Origin: Candidatus Desulfaltia sp.
GTDB lineage: Bacteria; Desulfobacterota; Desulfobacteria; Desulfobacterales; ETH-SRB1
Assembly (NCBI GenBank): GCA_030656555.1
Contig: JAUSPN010000077.1
Location: 1-45,154 of the forward strand
Direction: 5' to 3'
Length of the DNA: 45,154 nucleotides
Part shown: piece by piece, positions 1 to 6,845 of the stretch
Layout of the letters: each line of letters opens with the position of its first letter
How positions within the stretch are numbered: position 1 is the stretch's first letter
Translations under genes and position numbers: made by a program
Notes under the pieces: generated by a model
The model's input: the letters and a program-made list of their open reading frames with translations, nothing else
Told to the model about the DNA's origin: nothing
Database searches by the model: none

Positions 1-202
1 CGGACTGCCCAAGCAGACGGCAAAAAATACATTAAAAGCCTTAAATGCGCTTAAAAACGAACTGATAAATCCTTTCAAGGTGCTGGCAGTGCTACAAACC
101 CATATACCCGAAAAGCTGCTGGAAAGCCATTATGCCGAGCAAAACCCGGCAGTATTCGGCAAACGTGAAGTCATACTCTCATTATATCTGTCAGGTGAAT
201 AA
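1..202 (+). CDS. C-terminal end of an unidentified protein (partial)
   Basis: An open frame enters from the left edge in the frame of base 2 and stops with TAA at 200-202, giving about 66 C-terminal residues that end FGKREVILSLYLSGE. The segment is mostly helical with no catalytic motif. It sits just upstream of a Schlafen/AlbA_2 remnant and a large Eco57I-type methyltransferase on the same strand, so the C-terminus of a restriction-associated helicase is possible. That is inferred from position only. The start and most of the protein lie outside the window, so the family cannot be assigned. Confidence 0.6.
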   Translation, partial: GLPKQTAKNTLKALNALKNELINPFKVLAVLQTHIPEKLLESHYAEQNPAVFGKREVILSLYLSGE

Positions 203-204
203 AT

Positions 205-444
205 ATGACAAATAAAGAATCCCAAGCTGTTGAATATAAACAAAGCTGGCGAAACGGCTGCCTTAAAGCCGTAACGTATGTAAAGAAAAAAACTGAAATT
301 ACCAACAGAGAATATCAGAATATAAATACTGTCTCTAATAAAACTGCTTATCTGGAACTATTAAATCTTGTTAAAAAAGATATTTTTAAAGTTTTGGGCA
401 AAGGCAAATCCGTATCTTATAAACTGAAAGTAACGGAAAAGTAA
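205..444 (+). pseudogene. AlbA_2/Schlafen-like putative transcriptional regulator, internally deleted
   Basis: The 79-residue frame joins two ends of a much longer family. Residues 1-21 (ESQAVEYKQSWRNGCLK) match the N-terminal signature of AlbA_2-domain, RecG-like regulators. Residues ~30-79 (ITNREYQ, VSNKTAY, VGKGKS) match the winged-helix DNA-binding end of the same family. The ~300 residues that normally lie between, including most of the AlbA_2 domain, are missing, with the junction near residues 21-26. The frame is kept, so a small protein could still be made, but the original function is unlikely. It begins 2 bases after the preceding stop, suggesting it once belonged to the same operon as the genes on either side. 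Confidence 0.7.
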
Positions 445-655
445 CAAAATGGTAATGAAAGTAATGTAATAGTAATGAATAGTAAATTCATTACTATTGT
501 CTGTGATAAATGATGGAATAAATGGGCTAATCAGACCTAATAAAACCTAATCATAATGCCTTGATTTTAAATAGAAAATCTCAATTGTATTAGGTTTAAT
601 TAGGTCAATTGATAAATTGGCCTAATTGGCTGCTACATAAGTGGGAATTGGCTGA
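445..655. promoter_or_regulatory. Intergenic region with an 18-bp inverted repeat before the methyltransferase
   Basis: This AT-rich gap contains an inverted repeat: left arm 534-551 (GACCTAATAAAACCTAAT) and right arm 589-606, matching with one mismatch across a 37-base loop. Partial copies of the CCTAATT/AATTAGG word continue to about 630. The region upstream (451-500) is rich in repeated TAATGA-like words. The repeat could be an operator or an RNA hairpin ahead of the methyltransferase gene. No strong -35/-10 pair is evident. Confidence 0.4.
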
Positions 656-3600
656 ATGAATCCAAGAAGCATCGATAAAAAGCAGGCGCAAGAACTTATC
701 AAAGAAACTTTTGAAAGTTCTTTTGACAAGGTGCGTTTTACGAATTTTATCAAAAACCTTTTAAACAGGATTGATGAATCAAAGGCATTTCATGCTCACG
801 GTTATGTAAAGGAAGGGTTCAGTGGCATTATCAAAACATACGAGCGTATTGGAACTTATCATTCAACCGATGATAAAAAGATTGATATCATTATCGTTTA
901 TCTGCAAAAAGGATTTTCACTAGATCATGCCCGTGTGACACAAAGAAACTTTGCCGGCAGATATCTTGCTGACAGAGACAATAAAAATGCAGGGCTATTT
1001 GCATTTGTTTCTACTGAAGAATCTGACTGGCGGTTTTCACTCGTAAAGATGGACTATAAGTTTGAGCAGTCAAAATCCGGCGGAATGAAGGTAAAAGAAG
1101 AATTTACCCCTGCCCGGCGCTGGTCGTTCCTTGTCGGTGAAAACGAAAAAAGCCACACCGCCCAAAGCCGTCTTGTCAGTATCCTGGCAAATGATGAACA
1201 AGACCCGACTCTAAAAGAAATCGAAAAAGCCTTTGATATTGAAACTGTCACCAAAGAGTTTTTCCTCAAATACCGTGAACTTTTCCTGCATACTAAGGAA
1301 GAACTGGATAAGATAGTAACCCAGGCTTCCAGCCTGAGGAATGAATTTGAATCCAAAGGTGTTGATACTGTAAACTTTGCAAAGAAACTGCTGGGCCAGA
1401 TTATATTCCTTTATTTTTTGCAGAAAAAAGGCTGGTTCGGCGTTGGCCGAGATGATGACTGGAACACAGGCTCAAAGCATTTTCTTCGGGAACTGTTTGA
1501 GAAAAAACATAGTGAATATAAAAATTTCTTCAATGATATTCTGGAGCCGCTCTTTTATGACGCCTTACGTAATGACCGGAGCCATGATGATGGTTACTAT
1601 AGCCGGTTTGACTGCAAAATTCCTTTCTTGAATGGCGGTCTTTTTGACCCCATCGGCAATTACGACTGGGTGCATGTTGACATCCTCCTGCCAAACAAGC
1701 TGTTTTCCAACCAAACCAAAACCAAAGAAGGTGATACTGGAACAGGCATACTGGATGTATTTGACCGCTACAATTTTACCGTTAAAGAGGATGAACCGCT
1801 GGAAAAAGAAGTGGCCATCGATCCGGAACTTCTGGGGAAATCCTATGAAAAATTCAATGCCATCCGGCCTGATAATTATGCTGAATTCAAAAAAGCATTA
1901 AAAAGCGGTAAAAAAGGCGAGGAAAACAAATTCAACAAAAAGTTCGGTGTCTATTACACTCCCCGAGAAATTGTCCACTACATGTGCCAGCAGAGTTTGA
2001 TTAATTACCTGGCGACAGAGTTTTCCGATAGTCATTCCGGCTCCACATCTCTTCATTCCGGCTCCACATTCCGTCATTCCGGCGAAAGCCGGAATCCAGT
2101 CCCTTCCAAAGAAGACATCGAACTCCTAATACAAACCGGCGAACAAGTAAGCGAGAACGAAGCACGGGTATTGAGCAAGGGAAAAGAAACAAAGACATAT
2201 TCCCATCAATTACCTGAAAGCATCAGAATAAACGCAAAACTGCTTGATGATAAACTTGCGGAAATCACAGTCTGCGATCCCGCAGTGGGTTCCGGCGCCT
2301 TCCCTGTGGGAATGATGAGCGAGATTGTAAAAACCAGGAATGTGCTGTCCATTTTTCTAAATGATAAAAATAGAAAAACCTATAATTTCAAACGCCGTTG
2401 CATTGAACACTCCCTTTATGGTGTGGACATCGACCAGGGCGCAGTGGAAATTACCAAACTGCGGTTGTGGTTGTCACTCGTGGTGGATGAGGATGATATT
2501 AAAAACATCAAACCGTTGCCGAATCTGGATTACCGGATTATGCAGGGCAACAGTTTAATCTCTGAGTTTATGGGGATCAGTTTTGATGAAGATGAAAATA
2601 AAAACCTAAAACAAAACATTGACGATTTAGGTATAGAAATAAAAGAACTTGATAAACAGATTAAAGACAAAGAAAAGCAGTTTTTAAGATATTATAATAA
2701 AACTAAAAAACAAGATCAGAATTTATCAAATAAATTAGATGAACTTACAAACAGAAAAAACGACTTAAAGAAAAACCAAACTCAATTAATCAAAAAGTTA
2801 AATAATCCTCAAAATGAACATCCCGAGATTATTGATATTATTAGTGAATTTCAGAAAAAGAAAAATAACTTTTTAAATGAATCAAACGTAACAAAAAAAT
2901 CGCAATTGAAAAATGAAGTTGATGATCTGCTTGTTAAAATATTTGAAACCAAACTGAGAACTCAAAAACCGGATTACTTTAACAGGTTGAAGAATATTAA
3001 AAATAAATACTCAGTTGTGCGCAATGAAAAGCAAAGAGATGAATTTGTCAAACAGGATAAGGAGAAACTCAATAAAGAATTCGGCTTTGACCCCGAGTTA
3101 GCGGAAAAACAACTGAAAGAATTCACCAGTGGCAGAAAGATAAAACCCTTTTTCCTGTGGAATCTTTATTTCTCCGAGGTGTTTTTGCGCGGAGCGAAAT
3201 CCGCCTCTGGCGTGCCCAACAAAAGCGGGTTCGATGTGGTGATTGCGAATCCGCCGTATGTTGCTGGGAAAAGTGGAGCGTTTAATACCTCTGAAAAACA
3301 GTATTTTAATAAGAATTATGAAGTTGCCGAATACCAGCTTGATACTTACATTTTGTTTGCTGAAAAGGGTTTGAAAATATGTAGGAAAAATGGAGTTCTG
3401 ACATACATAATGCCGAATACTTGGCTTGCAAATTTGAAGTTAATCAAGATTAGGAAATTTTTGCTTGATAATTCTTCTTTATTAAACATAGTGATAAATC
3501 CCGACGATATATTTGAAGCAGCAGTTGTTGATACAATTATTTTAATAACTCTGCGAGGAAAAAGAAAAGGAAATAATATTTCAATAGGTAGTTTTTTAGG

Positions 3601-4429
3601 ATGGGAATTCCAAAAATCAAACAGTATAGACCAGGATGTATTTTGTAAGAATGAGAAATTGATTTTCGATGTTCATCTCGATAATTATAAACGTGCCATC
3701 ATTTTAAAAATTGAAGATAAATCTCTTAAAGTAAAAGATCTATGCTATGTTAATAGGGGAGTGCATGCTTATAGAAAAGATGGTTATGGAAAAAGTAAAT
3801 TTGGAAAAGGATTTCAAACCGAGAGAGATTATATAGAAAAAAGTTATCATTCAAATAAAAAACTTGATAACACTTATTGCAGAGAAGTAAGAGGTAAAAA
3901 TGTATTTCCTTATTTTTTTAAATTATCTGATAAATATGTAAGTTGGGGAAATTGGTTAGCTGAACCCCGAGAATGGAAATATTTTACCGGCGAAAGAATT
4001 TATTTGAGAAAAATTGTCGGAGAAACTCTTTATGCTGCTCACGTAAATAACGTAAATGTTGCTGACCAATCAGTTTACATCGCCAAAGTTAAAAACAAGG
4101 ATGTTGATACAAAGTTTTTATTATCTCTCTTTAACTCAAGACTACTTGCTTGGTATTTCAGAGTAAAAACAAATGAGTTTGATAAATTGTTCCCTCAAAT
4201 TAAGGTAACAGAATTTAAAGAGCTGCCAGTTAGAATAACAAATAACCAACAACCCTTCATTACTCTTGTTGACCAAATACTTTCCATCACCAAATCCGAA
4301 GATTATGCAGAAAACCCCAAAAAACAAGCCAAAGTAAAAGCCATTGAAGCAGAAATTGACCAGCTTGTTTACAAACTCTACGATCTCACCCCGGAAGAAA
4401 TCAAAATCGTAGAGGGGGATGCAAAATGA
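656..4429 (+). CDS. Eco57I-type class I SAM-dependent DNA adenine methyltransferase (restriction-modification)
   Basis: This 1257-residue protein has the architecture of large Eco57I-like N6-adenine methyltransferases of restriction or phage-exclusion loci. An N-terminal region (~1-420) leads to a YYTPREIVHYM motif near residue 430. The SAM-binding motif DPAVGSGAF follows near residue 540, then a lysine-rich coiled coil at ~640-790. The catalytic NPPY has its Asn at about residue 865. A TaqI-like target-recognition region completes the C-terminus. The reaction is transfer of a methyl group from SAM to adenine in DNA. Whether the protein also cleaves DNA cannot be read from sequence. It overlaps the next start by ATGA, so an operon is likely. 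Oddity: residues ~459-480 are encoded by a REP-like repeat inserted in frame between the YYTPRE and DPAVGSGAF motifs. Confidence 0.9.
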   Translation: MNPRSIDKKQAQELIKETFESSFDKVRFTNFIKNLLNRIDESKAFHAHGYVKEGFSGIIKTYERIGTYHSTDDKKIDIIIVYLQKGFSLDHARVTQRNFAGRYLADRDNKNAGLFAFVSTEESDWRFSLVKMDYKFEQSKSGGMKVKEEFTPARRWSFLVGENEKSHTAQSRLVSILANDEQDPTLKEIEKAFDIETVTKEFFLKYRELFLHTKEELDKIVTQASSLRNEFESKGVDTVNFAKKLLGQIIFLYFLQKKGWFGVGRDDDWNTGSKHFLRELFEKKHSEYKNFFNDILEPLFYDALRNDRSHDDGYYSRFDCKIPFLNGGLFDPIGNYDWVHVDILLPNKLFSNQTKTKEGDTGTGILDVFDRYNFTVKEDEPLEKEVAIDPELLGKSYEKFNAIRPDNYAEFKKALKSGKKGEENKFNKKFGVYYTPREIVHYMCQQSLINYLATEFSDSHSGSTSLHSGSTFRHSGESRNPVPSKEDIELLIQTGEQVSENEARVLSKGKETKTYSHQLPESIRINAKLLDDKLAEITVCDPAVGSGAFPVGMMSEIVKTRNVLSIFLNDKNRKTYNFKRRCIEHSLYGVDIDQGAVEITKLRLWLSLVVDEDDIKNIKPLPNLDYRIMQGNSLISEFMGISFDEDENKNLKQNIDDLGIEIKELDKQIKDKEKQFLRYYNKTKKQDQNLSNKLDELTNRKNDLKKNQTQLIKKLNNPQNEHPEIIDIISEFQKKKNNFLNESNVTKKSQLKNEVDDLLVKIFETKLRTQKPDYFNRLKNIKNKYSVVRNEKQRDEFVKQDKEKLNKEFGFDPELAEKQLKEFTSGRKIKPFFLWNLYFSEVFLRGAKSASGVPNKSGFDVVIANPPYVAGKSGAFNTSEKQYFNKNYEVAEYQLDTYILFAEKGLKICRKNGVLTYIMPNTWLANLKLIKIRKFLLDNSSLLNIVINPDDIFEAAVVDTIILITLRGKRKGNNISIGSFLGWEFQKSNSIDQDVFCKNEKLIFDVHLDNYKRAIILKIEDKSLKVKDLCYVNRGVHAYRKDGYGKSKFGKGFQTERDYIEKSYHSNKKLDNTYCREVRGKNVFPYFFKLSDKYVSWGNWLAEPREWKYFTGERIYLRKIVGETLYAAHVNNVNVADQSVYIAKVKNKDVDTKFLLSLFNSRLLAWYFRVKTNEFDKLFPQIKVTEFKELPVRITNNQQPFITLVDQILSITKSEDYAENPKKQAKVKAIEAEIDQLVYKLYDLTPEEIKIVEGDAK
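2031..2095. repeat. Three 21-bp tandem units ending in a REP-like palindrome, inside the methyltransferase gene
   Basis: Units start at 2031, 2052 and 2073, each beginning (G/T)TCATTCCGGC. They encode HSGSTSL, HSGSTFR and HSGESRN in frame. The last unit contains a perfect 8-bp stem, ATTCCGGC (2076-2083) and GCCGGAAT (2088-2095), around a GAAA loop. That hairpin matches a dispersed extragenic palindrome familiar from many bacterial genomes, which when translated reads HSGESRNP. Because 21 is a multiple of three, the expansion preserved the frame. Confidence 0.85.
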
Positions 4430-4569
4430 TAAAATGCATAATTAAAATCAAAAACTGCCCTTCATTTATTGACTTTAAGCCTGCAAGTGATTTGCCAGAG
4501 TTCAATAAATACAACCTCATTTATGGTTGGAACGGCTCAGGAAAAACATCTTTTTCTCGCATCTCGTAG
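4426..4569 (+). pseudogene. 5' stub of an AAA_13/RloC-like ATPase
   Basis: The ATG overlaps the methyltransferase stop (ATGA), which indicates translational coupling. The 47 codons include a Walker A motif, GWNGSGKTSFSR at residues ~34-45, preceded by a beta-strand NLIY. This is the typical N-terminus of SMC-like AAA_13 ATPases such as RloC/PrrC-type anticodon nucleases and other defence ATPases that accompany restriction modules. TAG at 4567 ends the frame immediately after Walker A, and no continuation (Q-loop, signature, Walker B) is visible downstream. The gene therefore appears to be lost apart from its first ~140 bases. The exact subfamily is inferred. Confidence 0.75.
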
Positions 4570-4645
4570 TCAAGACAAAAAATGTGCTTGTTTAAGATAA
4601 GCTATTCCGGTAATTGAAGATTATGCATTCTAACGAAACTGAAAT

Positions 4646-5122
4646 TTGCAAATTAAAGGAAGTTGTGAAATTTTGTTGGAAAGAAGTTGTGAAATTTTAA
4701 AGGCAGTATGTCGTAATCTTATCGTTCTTGTAGGCTTTCTTGCAAGTATTCTAACTATATTATATTTTCTTCACCCATTATTGTTCAATGACTTAATAGA
4801 CATAATTAAGGAGGCTTTTTCTTCTAAATATTTTTCAATATTCATTCTTTCCACCTTTTCTTTTTTTATTTTAATTCATTTCTTCTTAAGAAAATCAAAA
4901 AATGAACAACCTAAGATAAAGATAATAATCAACGTAGCCAAAGGATCACAAGCACAAATCAAGCTACTACTGGATACAACTATAGATTTTGCAGGAAAAA
5001 TTAATACGATCCACGACTTCATTCAGATGCCAGTTAATGAGTCTATCGATTCTGGTAAAGTTGAAACATTAGACACAGCAAACAATACGGCCAATCTCCC
5101 TAATAATGAAGATCAGGAATAA
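4646..5122 (+). CDS. Small membrane protein of unknown function
   Basis: The predicted 158-residue product has two hydrophobic segments (about residues 23-48 and 62-84). A polar, Asn/Asp-rich C-terminal part of ~70 residues with no recognised motif follows. The TTG start is weak. The first ~20 codons contain a 16-bp direct repeat (GAAGTTGTGAAATTTT at 4659 and again at 4683, 24 bases apart). An ATG at 4623 opens a different frame (MHSNETEICKLKEVVKF) that stops at about 4700. This suggests that a duplication and frameshift have damaged the true 5' end. No family is recognised. It lies where the body of the AAA ATPase gene would be expected. Confidence 0.5.
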   Translation: MQIKGSCEILLERSCEILKAVCRNLIVLVGFLASILTILYFLHPLLFNDLIDIIKEAFSSKYFSIFILSTFSFFILIHFFLRKSKNEQPKIKIIINVAKGSQAQIKLLLDTTIDFAGKINTIHDFIQMPVNESIDSGKVETLDTANNTANLPNNEDQE

Positions 5123-5182
5123 GGTCTTTTCTGAATCGAATCGTATGAGTATATATCGAATTTCGCTAACCTTAAAAAATTC

Positions 5183-5245
5183 TTGACAAATATAAATCAT
5201 TTGAGATAGCTATCAATTTACGAATGATACCAAGGATGATATCAC
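5183..5245 (+). promoter_or_regulatory. Possible promoter and operator for the HicA/HicB-like pair
   Basis: TTGACA at 5183-5188 is a perfect -35 match, but no good -10 lies 16-18 bases downstream. A perfect 10-bp palindrome, GATAGCTATC (5205-5214), occupies that position. Ribbon-helix-helix antitoxins of the HicB group usually repress their own promoters through such dyads, so this is a reasonable operator candidate. AAGGA near 5232 is the likely ribosome site for the TTG start at 5249. Confidence 0.35.
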
Positions 5246-5248
5246 ATT

Positions 5249-5527
5249 TTGTCAAAAACAAAGAAAAAGGACATTATCGCCAATTTTAGAAACTTTTCCA
5301 TACCCTTGTCATGGAAATCTTATAAATACATTTTAACTAAAGAATATAAATTTGATATGGAAAATAAAAGGGGTTCTTGTCGGGCATTCATTAGGGAAGA
5401 TGAGAGATTCATAGCAGATGAGCCGCATGGAAAAGGCGATAAATTTGTGTCAAAAGAAGATAGGAAAAAAGCAATCCGTGCTTTAATAAGATTAGGCGAG
5501 CTTGATGAATATTGGGAGGATAACTAG
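5249..5527 (+). CDS. HicA-like toxin candidate (divergent)
   Basis: This 92-residue basic protein starts at TTG and ends one base before the next gene. Residues ~40-75 (GSCRAFIREDERFIADEPHG) resemble the HicA double-stranded-RNA-binding-like fold, where GSHxxF and a later HxPH motif are typical. Here the usual catalytic His of GSH is replaced by Cys, although the second motif EPHGKGD retains a His. Its position directly upstream of a HicB-type gene is the standard toxin-antitoxin order, and that context is the stronger evidence. HicA enzymes cleave mRNA on ribosomes. The missing His makes activity uncertain, and it could be an inactive or re-purposed homologue. Confidence 0.5.
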   Translation: MSKTKKKDIIANFRNFSIPLSWKSYKYILTKEYKFDMENKRGSCRAFIREDERFIADEPHGKGDKFVSKEDRKKAIRALIRLGELDEYWEDN

Positions 5528-6115
5528 ATGAAAAAATTGGATTACTATTTAAATTTGAACTATCCAATTACTATCGACAAGTTTACAGATTATGACGATA
5601 AAATAAAGTATGTGACAGAAATACCTGATTTACCGGGTTGCAGCTCATACGCGGAAGAACTAGATGAAGCTTTAAAAAAGTTAGAAGATGCAAAAATCAG
5701 CTGGATAGAAGTTAGTTTAGCTCGGAACTTAGAAATTCCCGAACCTGTAACTGAAAACAAGTTCAGTGGTAAATTTCTCTTAAGAATTCCGGCAAAATTA
5801 CATAAGCAGTTGACTATAAAAGCAAGCAGAGATGGCCTTAGCCTTAACCAATTCATAAGATCTGCGTTGGAAAAATATCTTGAGCACGATCTTTTTGCAT
5901 TAAGAATAGACGACTTGGAGAGGCTCATAAAGTATCTTGGTCAGAAGATTCTTGAATTGCCGGTTACTCCTGAACATAGCAAGCCGGTTATTACCGTAGC
6001 AGGTCAGTCACAGGATCTTTTTGTAGGTTTTGAACGGTTAACGACTATACACCAAGTATCACTAAGCGGAAAGACTGGCAAGAAAGAAAAAGAAGAAACA
6101 GGTTATACAGTATAG
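5528..6115 (+). CDS. HicB-family antitoxin
   Basis: The 195-residue protein has the two-part layout of HicB antitoxins. Residues ~25-65 (VTEIPDLPGCSSYAEELDEAL) form the partial RNase-H-like HicB fold that blocks HicA. Residues ~85-118 (LLRIPAKLHKQLTIKASR then LSLNQFIRSALE) are a ribbon-helix-helix DNA-binding domain that would autoregulate the operon. About 75 further residues extend beyond the normal end and match nothing I recognise. The ATG directly follows the upstream TAG, with GGAGG just inside the upstream gene, so the two are translationally coupled. The family call is firm; the identity of the partner toxin is less so. Confidence 0.85.
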   Translation: MKKLDYYLNLNYPITIDKFTDYDDKIKYVTEIPDLPGCSSYAEELDEALKKLEDAKISWIEVSLARNLEIPEPVTENKFSGKFLLRIPAKLHKQLTIKASRDGLSLNQFIRSALEKYLEHDLFALRIDDLERLIKYLGQKILELPVTPEHSKPVITVAGQSQDLFVGFERLTTIHQVSLSGKTGKKEKEETGYTV

Positions 6116-6145
6116 AAAAGAATAAAAATAAGAAGGAGAAAAGTT

Positions 6146-6574
6146 ATGAACGAAAATCTGGACTTTGATTATGTCGATTTTGAGACTGTTGGCGAGCCTT
6201 GGAATCTTTATAAATTGGAAAACGGATCTTTAATTAAATTTAAACTTTTGTTGGTCAAAGTGATACCAAATAAAAACGATCCTAAAAATTATTTACTCAA
6301 CACGGCAAATGTTGTTGGTGTTCAGTCACCAAGGGAATTAAGAGGTGCTCCAACTCCCCCTCCACCAAAGGGTACTTATGATGACTTTGAAAAAAAAGAT
6401 TTGGATTGCAAAGTTATTGAAGAAAGCTGGAATGAATATAAATTAAACGATGGTAATACCTTGAAAATAAAACCGGCAATTACAGCCATCAATAAAACCA
6501 AAAGCTTCGACAGTTATGGCGAACCCATTTACGTTGTACATAGTCAAGTTCTTGTCAAGCCGCCTGCTAAATAA
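6146..6574 (+). CDS. Unknown protein with two internal repeats
   Basis: The 142-residue soluble protein has a good ribosome site (AAGGAG, 6132 region). Two related units are visible: residues ~13-40 (GEPWNLYKLENGSLIKFK) and ~90-115 (EESWNEYKLNDGNTLKIK). They share the pattern E-x-W-N-x-Y-K-L-x-(N/D)-G-x-x-(I/L)-K-x-K and are joined by a proline-rich linker (APTPPPPKG). This suggests a small beta-rich domain duplicated in tandem. No enzyme motif is present and no named family is recognised. It lies 30 bases after the HicB-like gene and may share its transcript. Confidence 0.65.
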   Translation: MNENLDFDYVDFETVGEPWNLYKLENGSLIKFKLLLVKVIPNKNDPKNYLLNTANVVGVQSPRELRGAPTPPPPKGTYDDFEKKDLDCKVIEESWNEYKLNDGNTLKIKPAITAINKTKSFDSYGEPIYVVHSQVLVKPPAK

Positions 6575-6620
6575 ATTGGATGTTTGGAATCTTTCAATTT
6601 GTCTTATGTGAAAAAGAAAA

Positions 6621-6643
6621 GGGGTCAAGTCTGCCTTTGACCC
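6621..6643. repeat. Small hairpin element
   Basis: GGGTCAA (6622-6628) and TTGACCC (6637-6643) form a perfect 7-bp stem with an 8-base loop. No T-run follows, so a factor-independent terminator is unlikely. The GGGGTCAAGTCT word resembles dispersed short palindromes of deltaproteobacterial intergenic regions. Confidence 0.5.
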
Positions 6644-6679
6644 ATGAAAGACAATACGATACGAAAACCTTTGAGCAAT

Positions 6680-6834
6680 CTATGGGACGCTCCTCAGTTT
6701 ATAAGTTTGTATCGTCAAGAAGTAACCATTTGTTTTCTTTTGCGATTTTTTCACCGCCAATAGCTGTAGCGTTTAGTATTTGTCTGATTTGTCGAGGATT
6801 TTTTACCCCTGACATCATTTGTATTTCTGATTGA
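6680..6834. repeat. Direct repeat, left copy (flanks the DUF1016 gene)
   Basis: This ~155-bp stretch recurs at 7900-8060 with the same order and orientation, at a constant offset of 1220 bases over the first part. Shared words include GTTTATAAGTTT, ATCGTCAAGAAGTAA, CGCCAATAGC and TTTGTCGAGGATTTTTT. This copy encodes the complete 48-residue minus-strand ORF described separately; the other copy is broken. Confidence 0.85.
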
Positions 6835-6845
6835 AGATCGTTCAT
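6699..6845 (-). CDS. Small 48-residue ORF coupled to the DUF1016 gene
   Basis: This ORF starts with an ATG that overlaps the DUF1016 stop codon (ATGA at 6842-6845) and ends at TAA 6699-6701. The product begins MNDLQSEIQMMSGVKNPRQI and continues through NATAIGGEKIAKEN to LLLDDTNL. It is polar and probably helical. GGAGG lies about 8 bases ahead of its ATG, inside the end of the DUF1016 gene. The same segment exists as a degraded copy at 7918-8060, downstream of another DUF1016 remnant, which suggests it was once a real partner gene. I recognise no family. An alternative is that it is the retained tail of an older gene that the DUF1016 gene displaced. Confidence 0.45.
   Translation of the reverse strand: MNDLQSEIQMMSGVKNPRQIRQILNATAIGGEKIAKENKWLLLDDTNL

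Noticed and set aside
2031-2095. Possible CRISPR-like repeat
   Set aside because: The 21-bp units are directly adjacent with no unique spacers and are read in frame as protein.
6621-6643. Rho-independent terminator
   Set aside because: The hairpin has no T-run on either strand.
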